Shown: in pieces, positions 49,386 through 59,717 of the stretch
Numbering within the stretch: position 1 is the first letter of the stretch
Layout of the letters: each line of letters opens with the position of its first letter
Source: Hydractinia symbiolongicarpus
Taxonomy: Eukaryota; Cnidaria; Hydrozoa; Anthoathecata; Hydractiniidae
Reading direction: 5' to 3'
Length of the DNA: 64,000 nucleotides
Assembly: GCF_029227915.1 (NCBI RefSeq)
Contig: NC_079879.1
Location: 15,936,001 to 16,000,000, forward strand
Program-made: the position numbers and the translations under genes
Notes under the pieces: generated by a model
Told to the model about the DNA's origin: nothing
Seen by the model: the letters and a program-made list of their open reading frames with translations, nothing else
The model's database searches: none

Positions 49386-52300
49386 TTATTCCCAGGCGGA
49401 CATCAGGTGGTAATGGCCACGGGCTAGTGTTGTTATCTGGTCTGGTTGCACGAGCCTTTTATCATCTGCCCTGTTAAGTGCTAACTTCGATACATTTTTG
49501 GTATAGATTTGATGGTTCTTGTTTTGAATCAAGACTTGGCTTTTGTATATATCAACGCCCTCTTCCAAACATCGGCGGTAGTCGTCAAAGGTGATAGACT
49601 TCTTCGTAACACATCTTTTTATGCCCTTGGCTTTCCTGCCACCGCCCTCTTTTCTGAGGCTCTTGTAGGCATAGAGTTTTGCTCTCAGGGTGATGAACTC
49701 GGTCATGATTTTTCCTGCAAGCTCGTCCTTCATTAGACCCACGACCTTCTTGTTTTTCTCTATGGGGAGAGGCCTGTTATCGTCCGCACTGTAGGCACTT
49801 GTATCGAATCGTGTCTCAACATCGTTAGGGATATCCCTGTAAAAGTCTTCCGTTCGTATTTGGTATACGAAGCTGTCCGTATCCATGTAGCATAGCTGCA
49901 ACTTGCTACCATAGAAGGGTTGCATATAGTCATAGTGAAACTCGTACATCACCATTTTTGACATGTCCAATATGGCCTGACCTATATATACGAGCTTATT
50001 CATTTTGACCTCTGTTTTACCCATCTCTACACCTAGGAGGTGTTTACTGAACCGGCTTCCACCCTTGAAATTTGGCTTCATGACAAGCTTCATATACTTG
50101 TCCTCATTGGTGACCAGCTGAATGTTGCGGTGGTTCCGGATGTTCTCCATCGTCTTGCCAAAGACCGAGAGGTTCATGAGCTTCTAGAAATCCTTTTCAA
50201 ACTCGTTCTTCGCAGCAGTTCTCAAATCAGTGTTGTGATCTATATACCCCTTCAGCCATGCCTTCTGGTTAAACTGAATGACCCTATGTACCTTCTTCAG
50301 TTCAAGACCATGCTTTATAGCCTCGTGAAGGGCTCTGATATGTACCACATAACCACGCTTGTTTTTCAAATTAGGTACCAATTTCTCGACTTTGTGGATC
50401 GTCCTGCGTTCCGGTAAGAACGGCAACTCATTATGTTTGTCATGCAACCTCTCTTGGTAGTCTATATCTACCTCTAAAATGTACCCATACTTGTTCCTTT
50501 CGACGAGTTCCGCGATTCGCCTTTCTGTAAATGCCCTGGTATTTGACACCCATTTGAAGCCATCTGTTGGGAGATCCTGTCTCATAGCCTATCCGTACAG
50601 GTTGTTCGCATCCAAATGCTGTAGGTAGGAGGATTCTTCATCCGGGTTACACTGGTATCCCATATACTTGTTGTTAGCCTTGGCATACCGGTGTACAGTC
50701 TGGGTTATACCTCCTCTTGTACCCTTCTCGAACATCAGGAGCATGTCAGGGTCGGTGAGGAGTTCCAGCTTGATTCCAGTAAACTTGAGTGCTGCTTTCT
50801 AGGCCAGGCCAGGTGCACTGTAAAAGTGCGCAGGATCAAGCTTGTATTTTGTCAAGCACACGTCTCGAAACGTTTCAAACACGTCGGCCAATAGCAGGAC
50901 GTCCATGGTGAGGTAGGTGTCATGGTAGTCGCCCATAGTAACCTTATCACCCTCTGGGGTAATGACATTCCATACCTTTTTAGCATAGGTATAATTATAG
51001 TCCGATATACCCTTCATGTTCAGCTTGCTGTAGAATGCCTCCCTGGGAGGCAGCCCCGCCTCTTCAAATCGTTGCCATCCATCCATATACTCGTAAGGGT
51101 ATGCGTCTTTTCTCAGCATTAGCCTGAAAACATCATCTTTGTCGATAAATTTTGCCATGGATAGTACGTTTGCCTTTACCTGGTCCCGATTAAGTTGCTC
51201 CGTGGTATTCGAGTTGCAATTTTTACACCAGAATTTTGCTATATACCCGGCGTCTATACCCTGAAATTCAACATAGTTATCCGCACACTGATGAGATTTC
51301 ATACCGGCGGCGTTTGTCCCGATTGAAGCTGATGTATGTTTCAGTATTCTCTGCTATGCACCCAATGTCCTGTGTGTCGTATTTTTCGCCTAATTCCCGA
51401 ATGAAGAGATGCGCATCGTACCCGCTTAGATTATGGAATATTACAGGTATATGGTTAGGTATCTTGTATTTGAGGTTGCAGCTGTTATGCGCCGCGCCCC
51501 TATACAGCCCCGTATAGTGACAATGGTCTCGAACTTTACGGTTATTCTCACAGTCGTCAAACGGCTTTAGGCATATATGGCATTCTATGGCCTTGGAATG
51601 TTCCCTTTTTAACAGTTCCGTAGCTCCAGCATGGGTTGTTGCGGGTAGGTATTATATAACCGCTTAACCTTGTCTTCTAGGTGGTCCACGAATCGTCTGA
51701 CACAGTCCTCACCTCTGTACACTGTTAAGAGGTCCGGTACACTTCCATATGCAAATGTGCTATAGGTACTCCAGCCAGATGGTACATGCTTACTCAGCTT
51801 TTTCGTCTTTATCCCCCTTGCATCTTCTACCGGGATTAACAGGCTTTCGAAGTCCGCATTTATGACAAATGGTACCTAGAATTGCATCTGACCATCTCTG
51901 TAGAATAACCATTTCTTGGCCTCGTTTGGCATGTGATTTTAACCGCCTCATGGTCTTTGCAGTACCCATAATGCTTGTATCTCGAATCAACCGTAGAAAG
52001 GCCTGCATGCAGTTCAGGCAAAAATGCATTGATTTTGTGTTCTTTGATGTCTCTTTCCCCAAGAGTCGCGAAAGACTCTTGACGGCTGTGTAATGAGTCT
52101 TTTTGTCATCCGTGATAAGCAGTAGGTTGACATGCTTGTTACGTCTAATATTATGCTCTGATCGACGTAGGATATTGATCTTCTTTCCCATCATGTACAA
52201 GACGTTTACTACAATATCCGTGTTGTTCTTTTTAAACTTGGATATATCCTTGATGGTTGTCGGAAACTCTATATCCTTCCAATTGTAGAGGTCTACGTAG

Positions 52301-53292
52301 CGATGCATCTGAGATATTCCATTAGGGTTTCTTCCAATTTCATCATCTTCATTCACCGGGTTAATGACGGCCTTTTTCGAGGCTATCCATTTAGGTAGCT
52401 TATGTACGATGAACCCCTTTTTAGCCTCAGGTTTTGAAAGTCTACATCGAGGTATAGGATTCTACTGATCGTGAATCCACTTTGCGGTAGTGCAGGATGT
52501 TCTACGTGTGTTTTGATTGATGTGAACATCCTATCCAACATGTCGTCTACGTCACTACCCTGGAAGATTGACGTCATATTACTGTTGAAGGCCTTCTTCA
52601 CCTCGATATACACATCGTTAGCCCCCTCCGAGTTTTGTACTATTTTCTTCTCCCACATGATCCACAGTGACAGCTGTACCTTTGCTCCTCAACCAAAGTT
52701 TTCACGTTATTTCGCACCATCCCTATATACCCGTCTACGTCGGCTCCTCCTATACCAGGAATGCGGAAACTTCGAAATGTCTTGTGTAACGTGTGCTTAT
52801 GTTCCTGGGGCGTAAAATCTTGCCCCGGCTGGTCAGACAGATTTTGAATATCTTCAAGGTAGTTTCTCTCAGCCTCTTTTTCTACCTCGCCATGAAGTGT
52901 AGGTCTCGCTTTAGCTGTCCCATTATAGAGATCCATCACATTACGCTTGAAGGCTGCATAGGTTCTCTTGACTCCCTCTTTTATAGGCTTTGGAACAACG
53001 TCCACCAGCCAATTATACCACCCTTTCATCTTATCCCCCACAGCCGAACGATTTTTCGACAGTTCCTGTTTCTCGAAGAGGTCCATCTCGGATGGGGGTA
53101 ATAACCAGTTGTGCCATTCCCGGATTTTACCCCCTATAGTTGGACGGGTCTTATCCATATCCTCAGACGTTATAGGTCTGACCGGTCCCTGTGGTACATC
53201 CTCCAATAGGGTAACCAATTCGGCCTTGCGTAGCTTGTAAGCCCACGATCTTTTGCGATATCGCGTAATTGTTTCACAGTATGTGTGTTCAT
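49386..53292 (-). pseudogene. Polinton protein-primed family B DNA polymerase, broken
   Basis: About 1,300 codons. The N-terminus (ATG 53292) has a SAP-like helix pair (VKQLRDIAKDRGLTSYA, KAELVTLLED) split by a frameshift near 53236, then KGWYNWLVDVVPKPIK. Further on: exonuclease region HNLSGYDAHLF and YHDTYLTMDVLLLADVFE; polymerase motif A in HLDANNLYG; motif B region KLMNLSVFGKTMENIR; motif C in CYMDTDSFVY; and TLRAKLYAYK. It copies the element using a terminal protein primer. Frame changes occur near 53236, 52650, 52380 and in 51300-51790. In-frame TAG codons lie at 50799, 50589 and 50184; the first two replace expected Trp. Motif aspartates are preserved, but the gene cannot be translated as it stands. 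Confidence 0.92.
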
Positions 53293-53594
53293 TCTTTATT
53301 GCAAGAATTTTTATTTTGTCACACGATTTCGTCTTCCTCAAAACTAACACAGTTTGTTCACCTCTTTACTGCGCATGCGTTTATTTTTGATGACGTCATC
53401 ACTATGCAGAGGGAATTCTCCTACTAGGTGTGCTAGAAATTTTTGACTCATTTGCTGTATGATAGGGACCTTACCTTGAATTCCATGGATAAGCATAGCA
53501 TGGTACTGGATTTGTTGTGGTTGACCGTGGGTCTGCGCGATGTGCGTGCGCGACTGTGCTAGAACATACATTTCTCTATCTCTGGGGGGTTTCT
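53293..53594. other. Right terminal zone of the Polinton, no firm gene
   Basis: Upstream of the polymerase ATG. It holds an open minus-strand frame of 75 codons (53571-53344, rich in Gln and His, no recognised motif) that may be chance. A TGACGTCA palindrome lies near 53390. No terminal inverted repeat matching the 40611 end is visible; composition drops to AT-rich host sequence shortly after. Confidence 0.4.
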
Positions 53595-53905
53595 ATTCGA
53601 GGAGGGCGTTAAAAAGAGGGGGGCGTTTATCAAATTTTTTACACTTTGTCTCTTTTGCAGTTTTTAAGGATACCTATGTTTTAGAGAATGAACTTCAAAA
53701 ACGAAAAGCTTAATTTTCAACCTTAAACCTAAGATTTAGGAAAAAAGTAAGTAAGGAAGTATACTTTTACTATCGCCTCGCATAAACTCCCCTCATGAGG
53801 GAGTTTCGAGGGGGCGTTTATGTAAAAAATGACTGAAAAGGAGGGGCGCCTATATATGAGGGGGGCGTTTAATAGAAGGGGGTGTTTATTCGAAGCATTA
53901 CGGTA
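53595..53905 (+). repeat. Cluster of GGGGCGTTTA-type direct repeats with hairpin
   Basis: At least five variants of GGGGCGTTTA occur in 300 bases (ggagggcgtta, ggggggcgtttatc, gggggcgtttatg, ggggggcgtttaat, gggggtgtttattc), ending in ttcgaagcattacggta. Between them aaactcc (from 53784) and ggagttt (to 53806) form a near-perfect hairpin around ctcatgag. It resembles internal or end sequence of dispersed invertebrate repeats; family not identified. Confidence 0.6.
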
Positions 53906-53952
53906 CTCTATTTTCTCGTTTGGAAATCATGTTCTGTACAAAATACTAAGCC

Positions 53953-54053
53953 TTAGTGCTCGAAAAACAGCACTAATGAGCGACAATGTGCACAACGAGC
54001 GTTGAAACTGATTCTCACTTATGAAAAAAACACGAGATATAGCTCATTAGTGC
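53953..54053. repeat. Nested inverted repeats built from TTAGTGCT/AGCACTAA
   Basis: TTAGTGCT (53953-53960) and AGCACTAA (53969-53976) form a perfect 8-bp stem; GCACTAATGAGC (53970-53981) also pairs perfectly over 12 bp with GCTCATTAGTGC (54042-54053). The middle copy can pair with either neighbour. No gene is associated. Confidence 0.75.
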
Positions 54054-55450
54054 TTTTTATTGCCAGGTGAGAACCAAGCTTAAAGGAGGAGTTAATAATT
54101 AAAGTCAACATTTTAGGTTCTTTAGGAGATTTTAAGCGTGGTCACCCTGGTAACCACTGTAAAAAACGTTTTGGTTAATAGTGTTTACTTGGAATTCGCG
54201 TAAATGAAAGAGGTCACAATTAGCAAAGTAGAAAATTATGGCGAAATGGCAAGGAATACTTATTTAGCTTACCGTTTATTTTTTATTCCACTGGCACGAC
54301 ACTACTAAATAAAATGCAATAGGGGTGAAAAATCGAGGGTCTTTAGGGGTGAACAATCAAGGTGTTAGTACTCGGTCCTATATTTTTGCATCAAGATTTA
54401 ATGATCCTGTGAATAGGGTTGGTAGTTTCGAGGCTTATATTTTACATTTTTTTTGTGCATTTCCCGACGGAAAAACCTGTTACCACAGCAAGAAAGTTTT
54501 CTTAAAAAAGGTATGAAAATAATTTTTCCGAGAATTTTTTAACCCCTTTCCATCGGCAATCTGTTATGACACTGTACTGTTTTCTTATTGGCTAGAAAAG
54601 AAATTAAAAATCTACACGTAATTTTTATTAAAGTGCTTATATTTACATGAAACGTAAACTTTATTCACAAAAGAACAGTATAAAAATAGAAAAATTATCT
54701 CATCACAATCATCAAAAGGATTGTAAGTCATCATAACAGCTTTGGGAATGATAAATTTCGACCTGGAATATGTTCCAGGGTAAAAACGAACACAACCGCA
54801 TCATGCTAGCAGAAAATGCAAATAGAGAAAGTAGCACAGCTTTACGAAATAAAACAAGAAAATCGAAGAAGTTTGTAAAAAAAATAGAACCATATTTGCT
54901 TCTAACATTACTCTATCAAAAACTATCAAGAGAATCATCAGAATCCCTACTTGAAAAGTGTTATGAAAAGATTTTAAAATTAATTATAAAATTTACATGT
55001 TTTCTATCAAATATTTTGATCCCGTAACACAACTGAACGTTTTTACAGTAAATAACCCATAACTTCAAACAAGAAGTAAATGATGCATTATCATGGTATC
55101 CACTCTGTCACTAGGTTCAAAACTTTATTACTTTTTTGTCTAAATGTCTCCACTTTTTCCTGAAACATAAAAAAGCTTTTTGCAAAAAATGTGAATGCTT
55201 GACCTGATTAGGGGAAGCATCACATGATTTAAGGAAACACAATATTCATGACTTTTTCCCAACCCAATTTCAGCTTTTTTAATTTTCTTTCGACCACTTT
55301 TCTGACGTTTTGCCATCTTTGTCGTATTTTTATATTTCTTAACTGAGTGGAAACCGTGAGTATATATAGTAAGAAATTAAATTAACTTTTGTATGTAAAA
55401 AACAATCGCTATAAAATGAATTTACATAGTTGAACGAAACTTAATATACA
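54054..55450. other. AT-rich noncoding stretch
   Basis: No supported gene. An 85-codon Lys-rich frame at 54770-55027 has no recognisable motif and is expected by chance in such composition. Lies downstream of TMEM127, so part may be its 3' UTR. Confidence 0.6.
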
Positions 55451-57205
55451 TTATTCTTGGTAAGCCGGCGGTGCGACTGGCGGCAAATTGTCAAATGTTT
55501 CTGCCTCGTTATGGCATATCAGCTGTAACTGCATGTCACTGCCATATCTAGGACGAGGCTGTCTTTTCTCGCATGTGATCTGCAATAAACTCAATGTGGT
55601 TGCAATAACTGCGGCAACGCCGGAGCCAATCACCAAATAGAAAGCGATATCTAAGGTACATTTAACTTGAACAGTTCCAATTAGTTTTAATTTGTTCACA
55701 TCCACAGTAATCCAATAACACAAACAAATAATTGTGATAGCAATTAAAACTAAAAAAAATAGCTCAGAATCACAATGAGCAGTGTACTTCTTTTTTTCAC
55801 TTCCGGGCAAACCGCTTATTTATTCATGACCTGCAACTTTAAAAGCATGTTTACCCATCCTTTCCTCATTGCCTTACGACTCCCCTCTACCCCCTGGCCC
55901 CCAACCTCCCTCCCCTTTTATTTTCACCAATCACCTCCACAAAAGGGCAAGTGCTACATACCCGAAAGTATATGACCAAACGAATTCTTCCTGATCAACT
56001 TTAGACCACGTTTACTGGTACCACACACATCTAACGTGAATTGAAACATGCTGCTAATGACGCCGAGGAGGGCTAAAGCTGCACAAACTCGTAATTTTGT
56101 TAGTATATCGTTATTGATACAGGAATCTAAGGAAATAGAACCCAATATGGCGAAGTACGAAAAATGTACAATACCATTTGGTCGCTATCGATTAATTATT
56201 ATTTAACTTATTTATGTTTGCTTAATCAGTTGCTTCTAAAATTTACTCATTTATAATTTATTTTCCTATTAAATTATTTCGTTGTTTGTTTTTTACATCC
56301 GAAACTAACTTTTTCATTATAAGAATAGTTTCTTTTACCATACTATTTCCATACAACAAAGATAGATTACCATATGCATATATCGGATGTTAAAAACTAA
56401 AATTTTCGGCGGAAAATGTTTCGACAGAAAAACTTTGGCGGAAAAACTTTCAGACACAATTTTTTATTTCAGCGGAAAAATTTTCGGACAAGATTTATAA
56501 AGTCAAAAAATGTATGGGTAAGTCTTTTGAACAAATTTTACCCAAATTTTAAAAGTAATGATTACGGAAAATGACACAAAAAGAAGGCTAAAAGCATTTA
56601 AAGTTTACATATATTTTTAATCAGGATCTAAAAAAGGGTCTTCAGGATCCAAATTTATAGATAGAGCCTTAGCCAAAGGTAAAAATAACGAAAATAATAA
56701 GTTCAAAAACTGCAGTTTTTATTGACTTTCTGATTACCCTATATATAATTTATATGCACTGGTACTCTTTAAAAAAAAAAGAAAAACCAAAATTTTCGGA
56801 CAAATAAACTTTTGGCAGACACGAATTTCGGAGAGAAAAATTTTCAGACAAAAAAAAAAATCCGAAAGCTTTTCCGTCCGAAAATTTTCTTTTCTATTGT
56901 AGTTTTAGTCTATTTTTGGAAGCCAAATCTGCACTTTTTATTATTCGTATTATATAAATACCTTTCATATGTTCAACGTCCATCCCAAAAATTGTATACA
57001 GACCCAGATGTTTACCAGTGCATTCTCCACCCTCCAGTTGAAACCAGTTTGGCTCTGCCATTGTTACAGCATATAAACCTGTGACAATAAGTCCAAAGAA
57101 CGCTGAAGGGATGTTACGACGAAATTCTGGTTTGCCATGCCTTCTATGTCTCCGACGTCTTCTTGAGTGAAATGTGTATGGGAAATTGGCTCTTCCAACA
57201 AACAT
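55451..57205 (-). CDS. TMEM127: TMEM127 orthologue, three coding exons
   Basis: Exon 1 is 57205-56962, exon 2 56126-55962, exon 3 55749-55451, each joined in phase 1 with GT-AG introns (donors aaag|gtatt and tcgg|gtatgt; acceptors ccttag and ttttttag). The spliced length is 708 nt, 235 residues, against 238 in human. Visible features: basic N-terminus (RRRRRHRRHGKPEF), first membrane segment (AFFGLIVTGLYAVTMAEP), GGECTG and LGLYTIFG, second segment (LRVCAALALLGVISSMFQF), LDVCG, SFGHIL, third (LIAITIICLCYW), fourth (IAFYLVIGSGVAAVIATT), and a C-terminal PPAY motif of the WW-binding PPxY type. TMEM127 is an endosomal/lysosomal protein that restrains mTOR signalling and affects receptor trafficking. 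No disruptions seen. Intron 1 carries a fold-back element; a Penelope relic lies just upstream of the start. Confidence 0.93.
56399..56888. mobile_element. MITE-like fold-back element in TMEM127 intron 1
   Basis: The ends are inverted: aaaattttcggcggaaaa at 56399 against the reverse complement of ttttccgtccgaaaatttt at 56870-56888, with one indel. The interior has many variants of ttttcggacaaa and ttcgacagaaaa in both directions. About 490 bp and noncoding. No clear target-site duplication, so the class is uncertain. Confidence 0.65.
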
Positions 57206-57493
57206 ACCTTTTACTTTTTATTAAATATTTAACCTGCTTTCAAATACAGCTAAATTAGATTGAGACACAGACAAAAAATCTAGCTTTCCAACAGAAAACC
57301 TTACGCGTTCCAGCTTTTCAAGCAACTCCTGTTTTTTTTCCTTTAATTTTAAAATTAAATTTTTTATTTTCTGGCTGTAACAATTCTACACATAGATTGT
57401 TAAGCCTATACATTACATTTGAATAAAGAAAAATATTGTGTACAACTGTGTATTGAAACAGGCCACATTACCTTATAAATTTTCACATGGTTT

Positions 57494-58144
57494 CTACAAC
57501 TTGCATTTTTCTGTTCTTTTAGTTCTATTCCAGTCATGAGAACCATTAAGTCCCTGATGTTGTGTAACGAGTGTCCCTATCCAGAATTTTTCTTTATCTA
57601 ATAGCAAACTATCAATTTGCCTGTTTGTTAAATTCTCTCCATTGTTCACAACATCAACTATAATAAACCCAATATTTTGCATGGAAGCATCAGGGCATTC
57701 ATCAATAAAATGTTTCACAACTTTGCAAGATGGTATCTTCTTTTTAATGTGGGATTTGTAATTCGAAAGTCGAGGCTTCCAAGCAACGGTGGATCCAACA
57801 CCCTGCTTACCACATAATTTACAAAAAGCAACGTCTATAACGTTTTTTGAACTGCAACTGCTTTCGCGACGAATTTTAAATTTTCTGCCAGTTGATTTTG
57901 ATACTATAAAAGGGGTTTCAATTACATAATTCTTGCAGGAGTCGCATTTTTTATTCTTACATTTCACATAACCTGCTGCATTGTCATTTGATAAATCGGA
58001 CTTGATGTTGTAAGGATCAGCACGTAATATTAAATCCCTTAAGTTATTTTCTCTTTTATATGCAACCAATATACTGTTTTCTGGAAACAGCCGCGACAAG
58101 TCTGGATTTACTTTCCAGTATTAACAAGATTATACGATACCGTC
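57494..58144 (-). pseudogene. Penelope-like linker and GIY-YIG endonuclease domain
   Basis: An open frame of about 215 codons. It starts with the linker pattern NPDLSRLFPENSILVAYKRE and NLRDLILRA, then the cysteine cluster CKNKKCDSCKNYV, then the GIY-YIG region CSSKNVIDVAFCKLCGKQ, GVGSTVAWKPRLSNYKSHI, HFIDEC and KFWIGTLVTQHQGLNGSHDW. The tyrosines expected before AFC and at the start of VGST are Asp and Gly here, so nuclease activity is doubtful; the Arg in KPRLSNY is kept. The domain nicks the target site in active Penelope-like elements. No 5' part precedes it on this strand. Confidence 0.8.
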
Positions 58145-58165
58145 ATCACATCGTATTCATGTCAA

Positions 58166-59717
58166 CCTACATTAAATACAATAGTGTACCAAAAGGTTTT
58201 ATGTTGCGTTTCCATTCTAATATCAAAGGCTGTGAGTATTTCAGCATATTAAAAAAAATGTTCCATTAAGCTTTTACAAAAAACAATTTCTTATTACAGA
58301 CGATCAATATGCAAACATGAAGATGCTGCGCGCGCAATAGCTCTAGTTATGTTTAAGAGTTTTCCAGAACGAGATTTATATATCCGTACATTGTTTACAA
58401 GGAAAAATGATCGAATTCAATCTATATTAGAAATGCGACGAGAAAAAAAGTTGGTAAGAGGTGGAGTTAATATCTCTCTTTTTAAAAATAATATATCACG
58501 GCTTCTGAATAATTTCCAAGATATTCAACTAAGTCCTGCACCTGAGGTGGTAGCTTTAGAAACTGTTATGAATGATCATCATCCTATCCTTATTAATGTT
58601 GACTCTAAACGTATGTCTACTCCTATGAAAGAACTTTGCGCTAAGGGGCCCTCATTTGTTCCAACGCCATTGAATTACGATTGGCTTCAACTCCAAAAAG
58701 ACTTCGACTCTTTCAAAAACCGTATTAGAACACGATATATATTTAGAAACAAAAATTCAAATAACAATGATACATCCAATATAGAGATAAAGAATCCCCC
58801 GAGAAAGCTGTCTACATGGATTGCTCCAAAAACAAATTCGCCGGAACTCGAGACTTTCATATCAAACATTGAAAGATCTCTTTTTAATGATACTTCTAGG
58901 AGAACAGTAAAAGATAATTTGACTAAGGATCAGAGAATGTATTTAAACACATGGAGAAAACAACAACTTTAGAATAAAGATGGTGATTTAATAATTAGGA
59001 CACAGGACAAAGGAAACCGTTTCGTAATTGTAGACAAAATAACTGACAATGAAAAGGCAAAACAACAGATACAAAGGAGTTCCTTTAACGTTAGAACATG
59101 ATCCACAACAACCAAATGGTGAAAGATTGGGCTGAAAAATGGTTTAAAAATGGTGAAGTATCAAAGCAATGGAAAGAATATATAGTGAATGAGAATGCCT
59201 GTCCAGGCAAAAACTCCACTCTTTACAAAACTCACAAGGCTGGTACTCCAGTACGATTACTTACTTCTGGTTGTAACACTGCTATCAAGAATTTAGCTAG
59301 ATTTCTTGAAGTTATATGTGCACCGTTTACTGAAAATATGCGTAGTAGAATTAAGAACATGTCTCACTTACTGGACATTATTGATTTAATTAACGAAAAA
59401 GGCATACCTGATCACACTGAATTGGTATCTTTTGATATCGTAACATGTTTCCTAGCATTGACAATAGAAATGGTTTAGATTCCGTGCGAAAAATCATGGA
59501 TAAAAGAATATTTAAGAAACCATCGACAGAATGCATTATGGATGCGTTAGACCTATGTCTTTATAATAACAATTCTGTTTTCGCAAATAAGCACTTATTA
59601 CAAACGAATGGCACAGCAACAGGTGCACCTAATTCTTGTTCGTATGCAGATATAGCTGTATCTTCCATAGACGACACTGTTTTTGAAAAAATGCATTCTT
59701 CTTATCCTGAAATATTG
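58166..59717 (+). pseudogene. Penelope-like reverse transcriptase, broken and truncated
   Basis: The N-terminal part has PKGFMLRFHSNIKGCEYF, then after frame disturbance ELCAKGPSFVPTPLNYDW, and past a TAG at 58970 the RT1 pattern DLIIRTQDKGNRFVIVD. A frameshift near 59095 leads to STLYKTHKAGTPVRLL, LARFLEVICAPF and motif A (VSFDIVTCF, then PSIDN after another frameshift near 59450). Motif B is NGTATGAPNSCSYADIAV. Sequence then leaves the family at YPEILYFG, just before the expected catalytic YRDD-type motif, where a non-LTR fragment starts. At least one stop and two frameshifts; not functional. Confidence 0.82.

Larger units (their letters stand above)
40611..53600. mobile_element. Degenerate Maverick/Polinton element
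   Basis: The hallmark Polinton set is present: retroviral-type integrase, family B DNA polymerase, HerA/FtsK-type packaging ATPase and a double-jelly-roll-type major capsid protein, plus several small genes typical of cnidarian Polintons. The stretch is clearly richer in G+C than the AT-rich host sequence to its right. Genes left of about 44.46 kb are mostly + (two at the far left are -), and all to its right are -, so integrase and the polymerase block converge. I see no terminal inverted repeats or 6-bp target duplication. The left end is cut by the satellite; the right edge is set by the composition change near 53.6 kb and is approximate. Most large genes carry frameshifts or stops, so the copy is inactive. 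Confidence 0.9.
57230..59717. mobile_element. Penelope-like element, rearranged
   Basis: The reverse transcriptase half lies on + (from about 58166) and the linker plus GIY-YIG end lies on - (58144 to 57494), meeting at about 58145-58165. A normal Penelope-like element has both in one direction, RT first. This is therefore an internal inversion, or two truncated copies head to head; inverted partial copies are a known habit of these elements. The 3' UTR probably extends down to near the TMEM127 start. The RT side is cut at 59717 by non-LTR sequence. Confidence 0.75.

Noticed and set aside
54770-55027. 85-codon Lys-rich open frame
   Set aside because: AT-rich composition alone explains it; no motif and no splice or start context.
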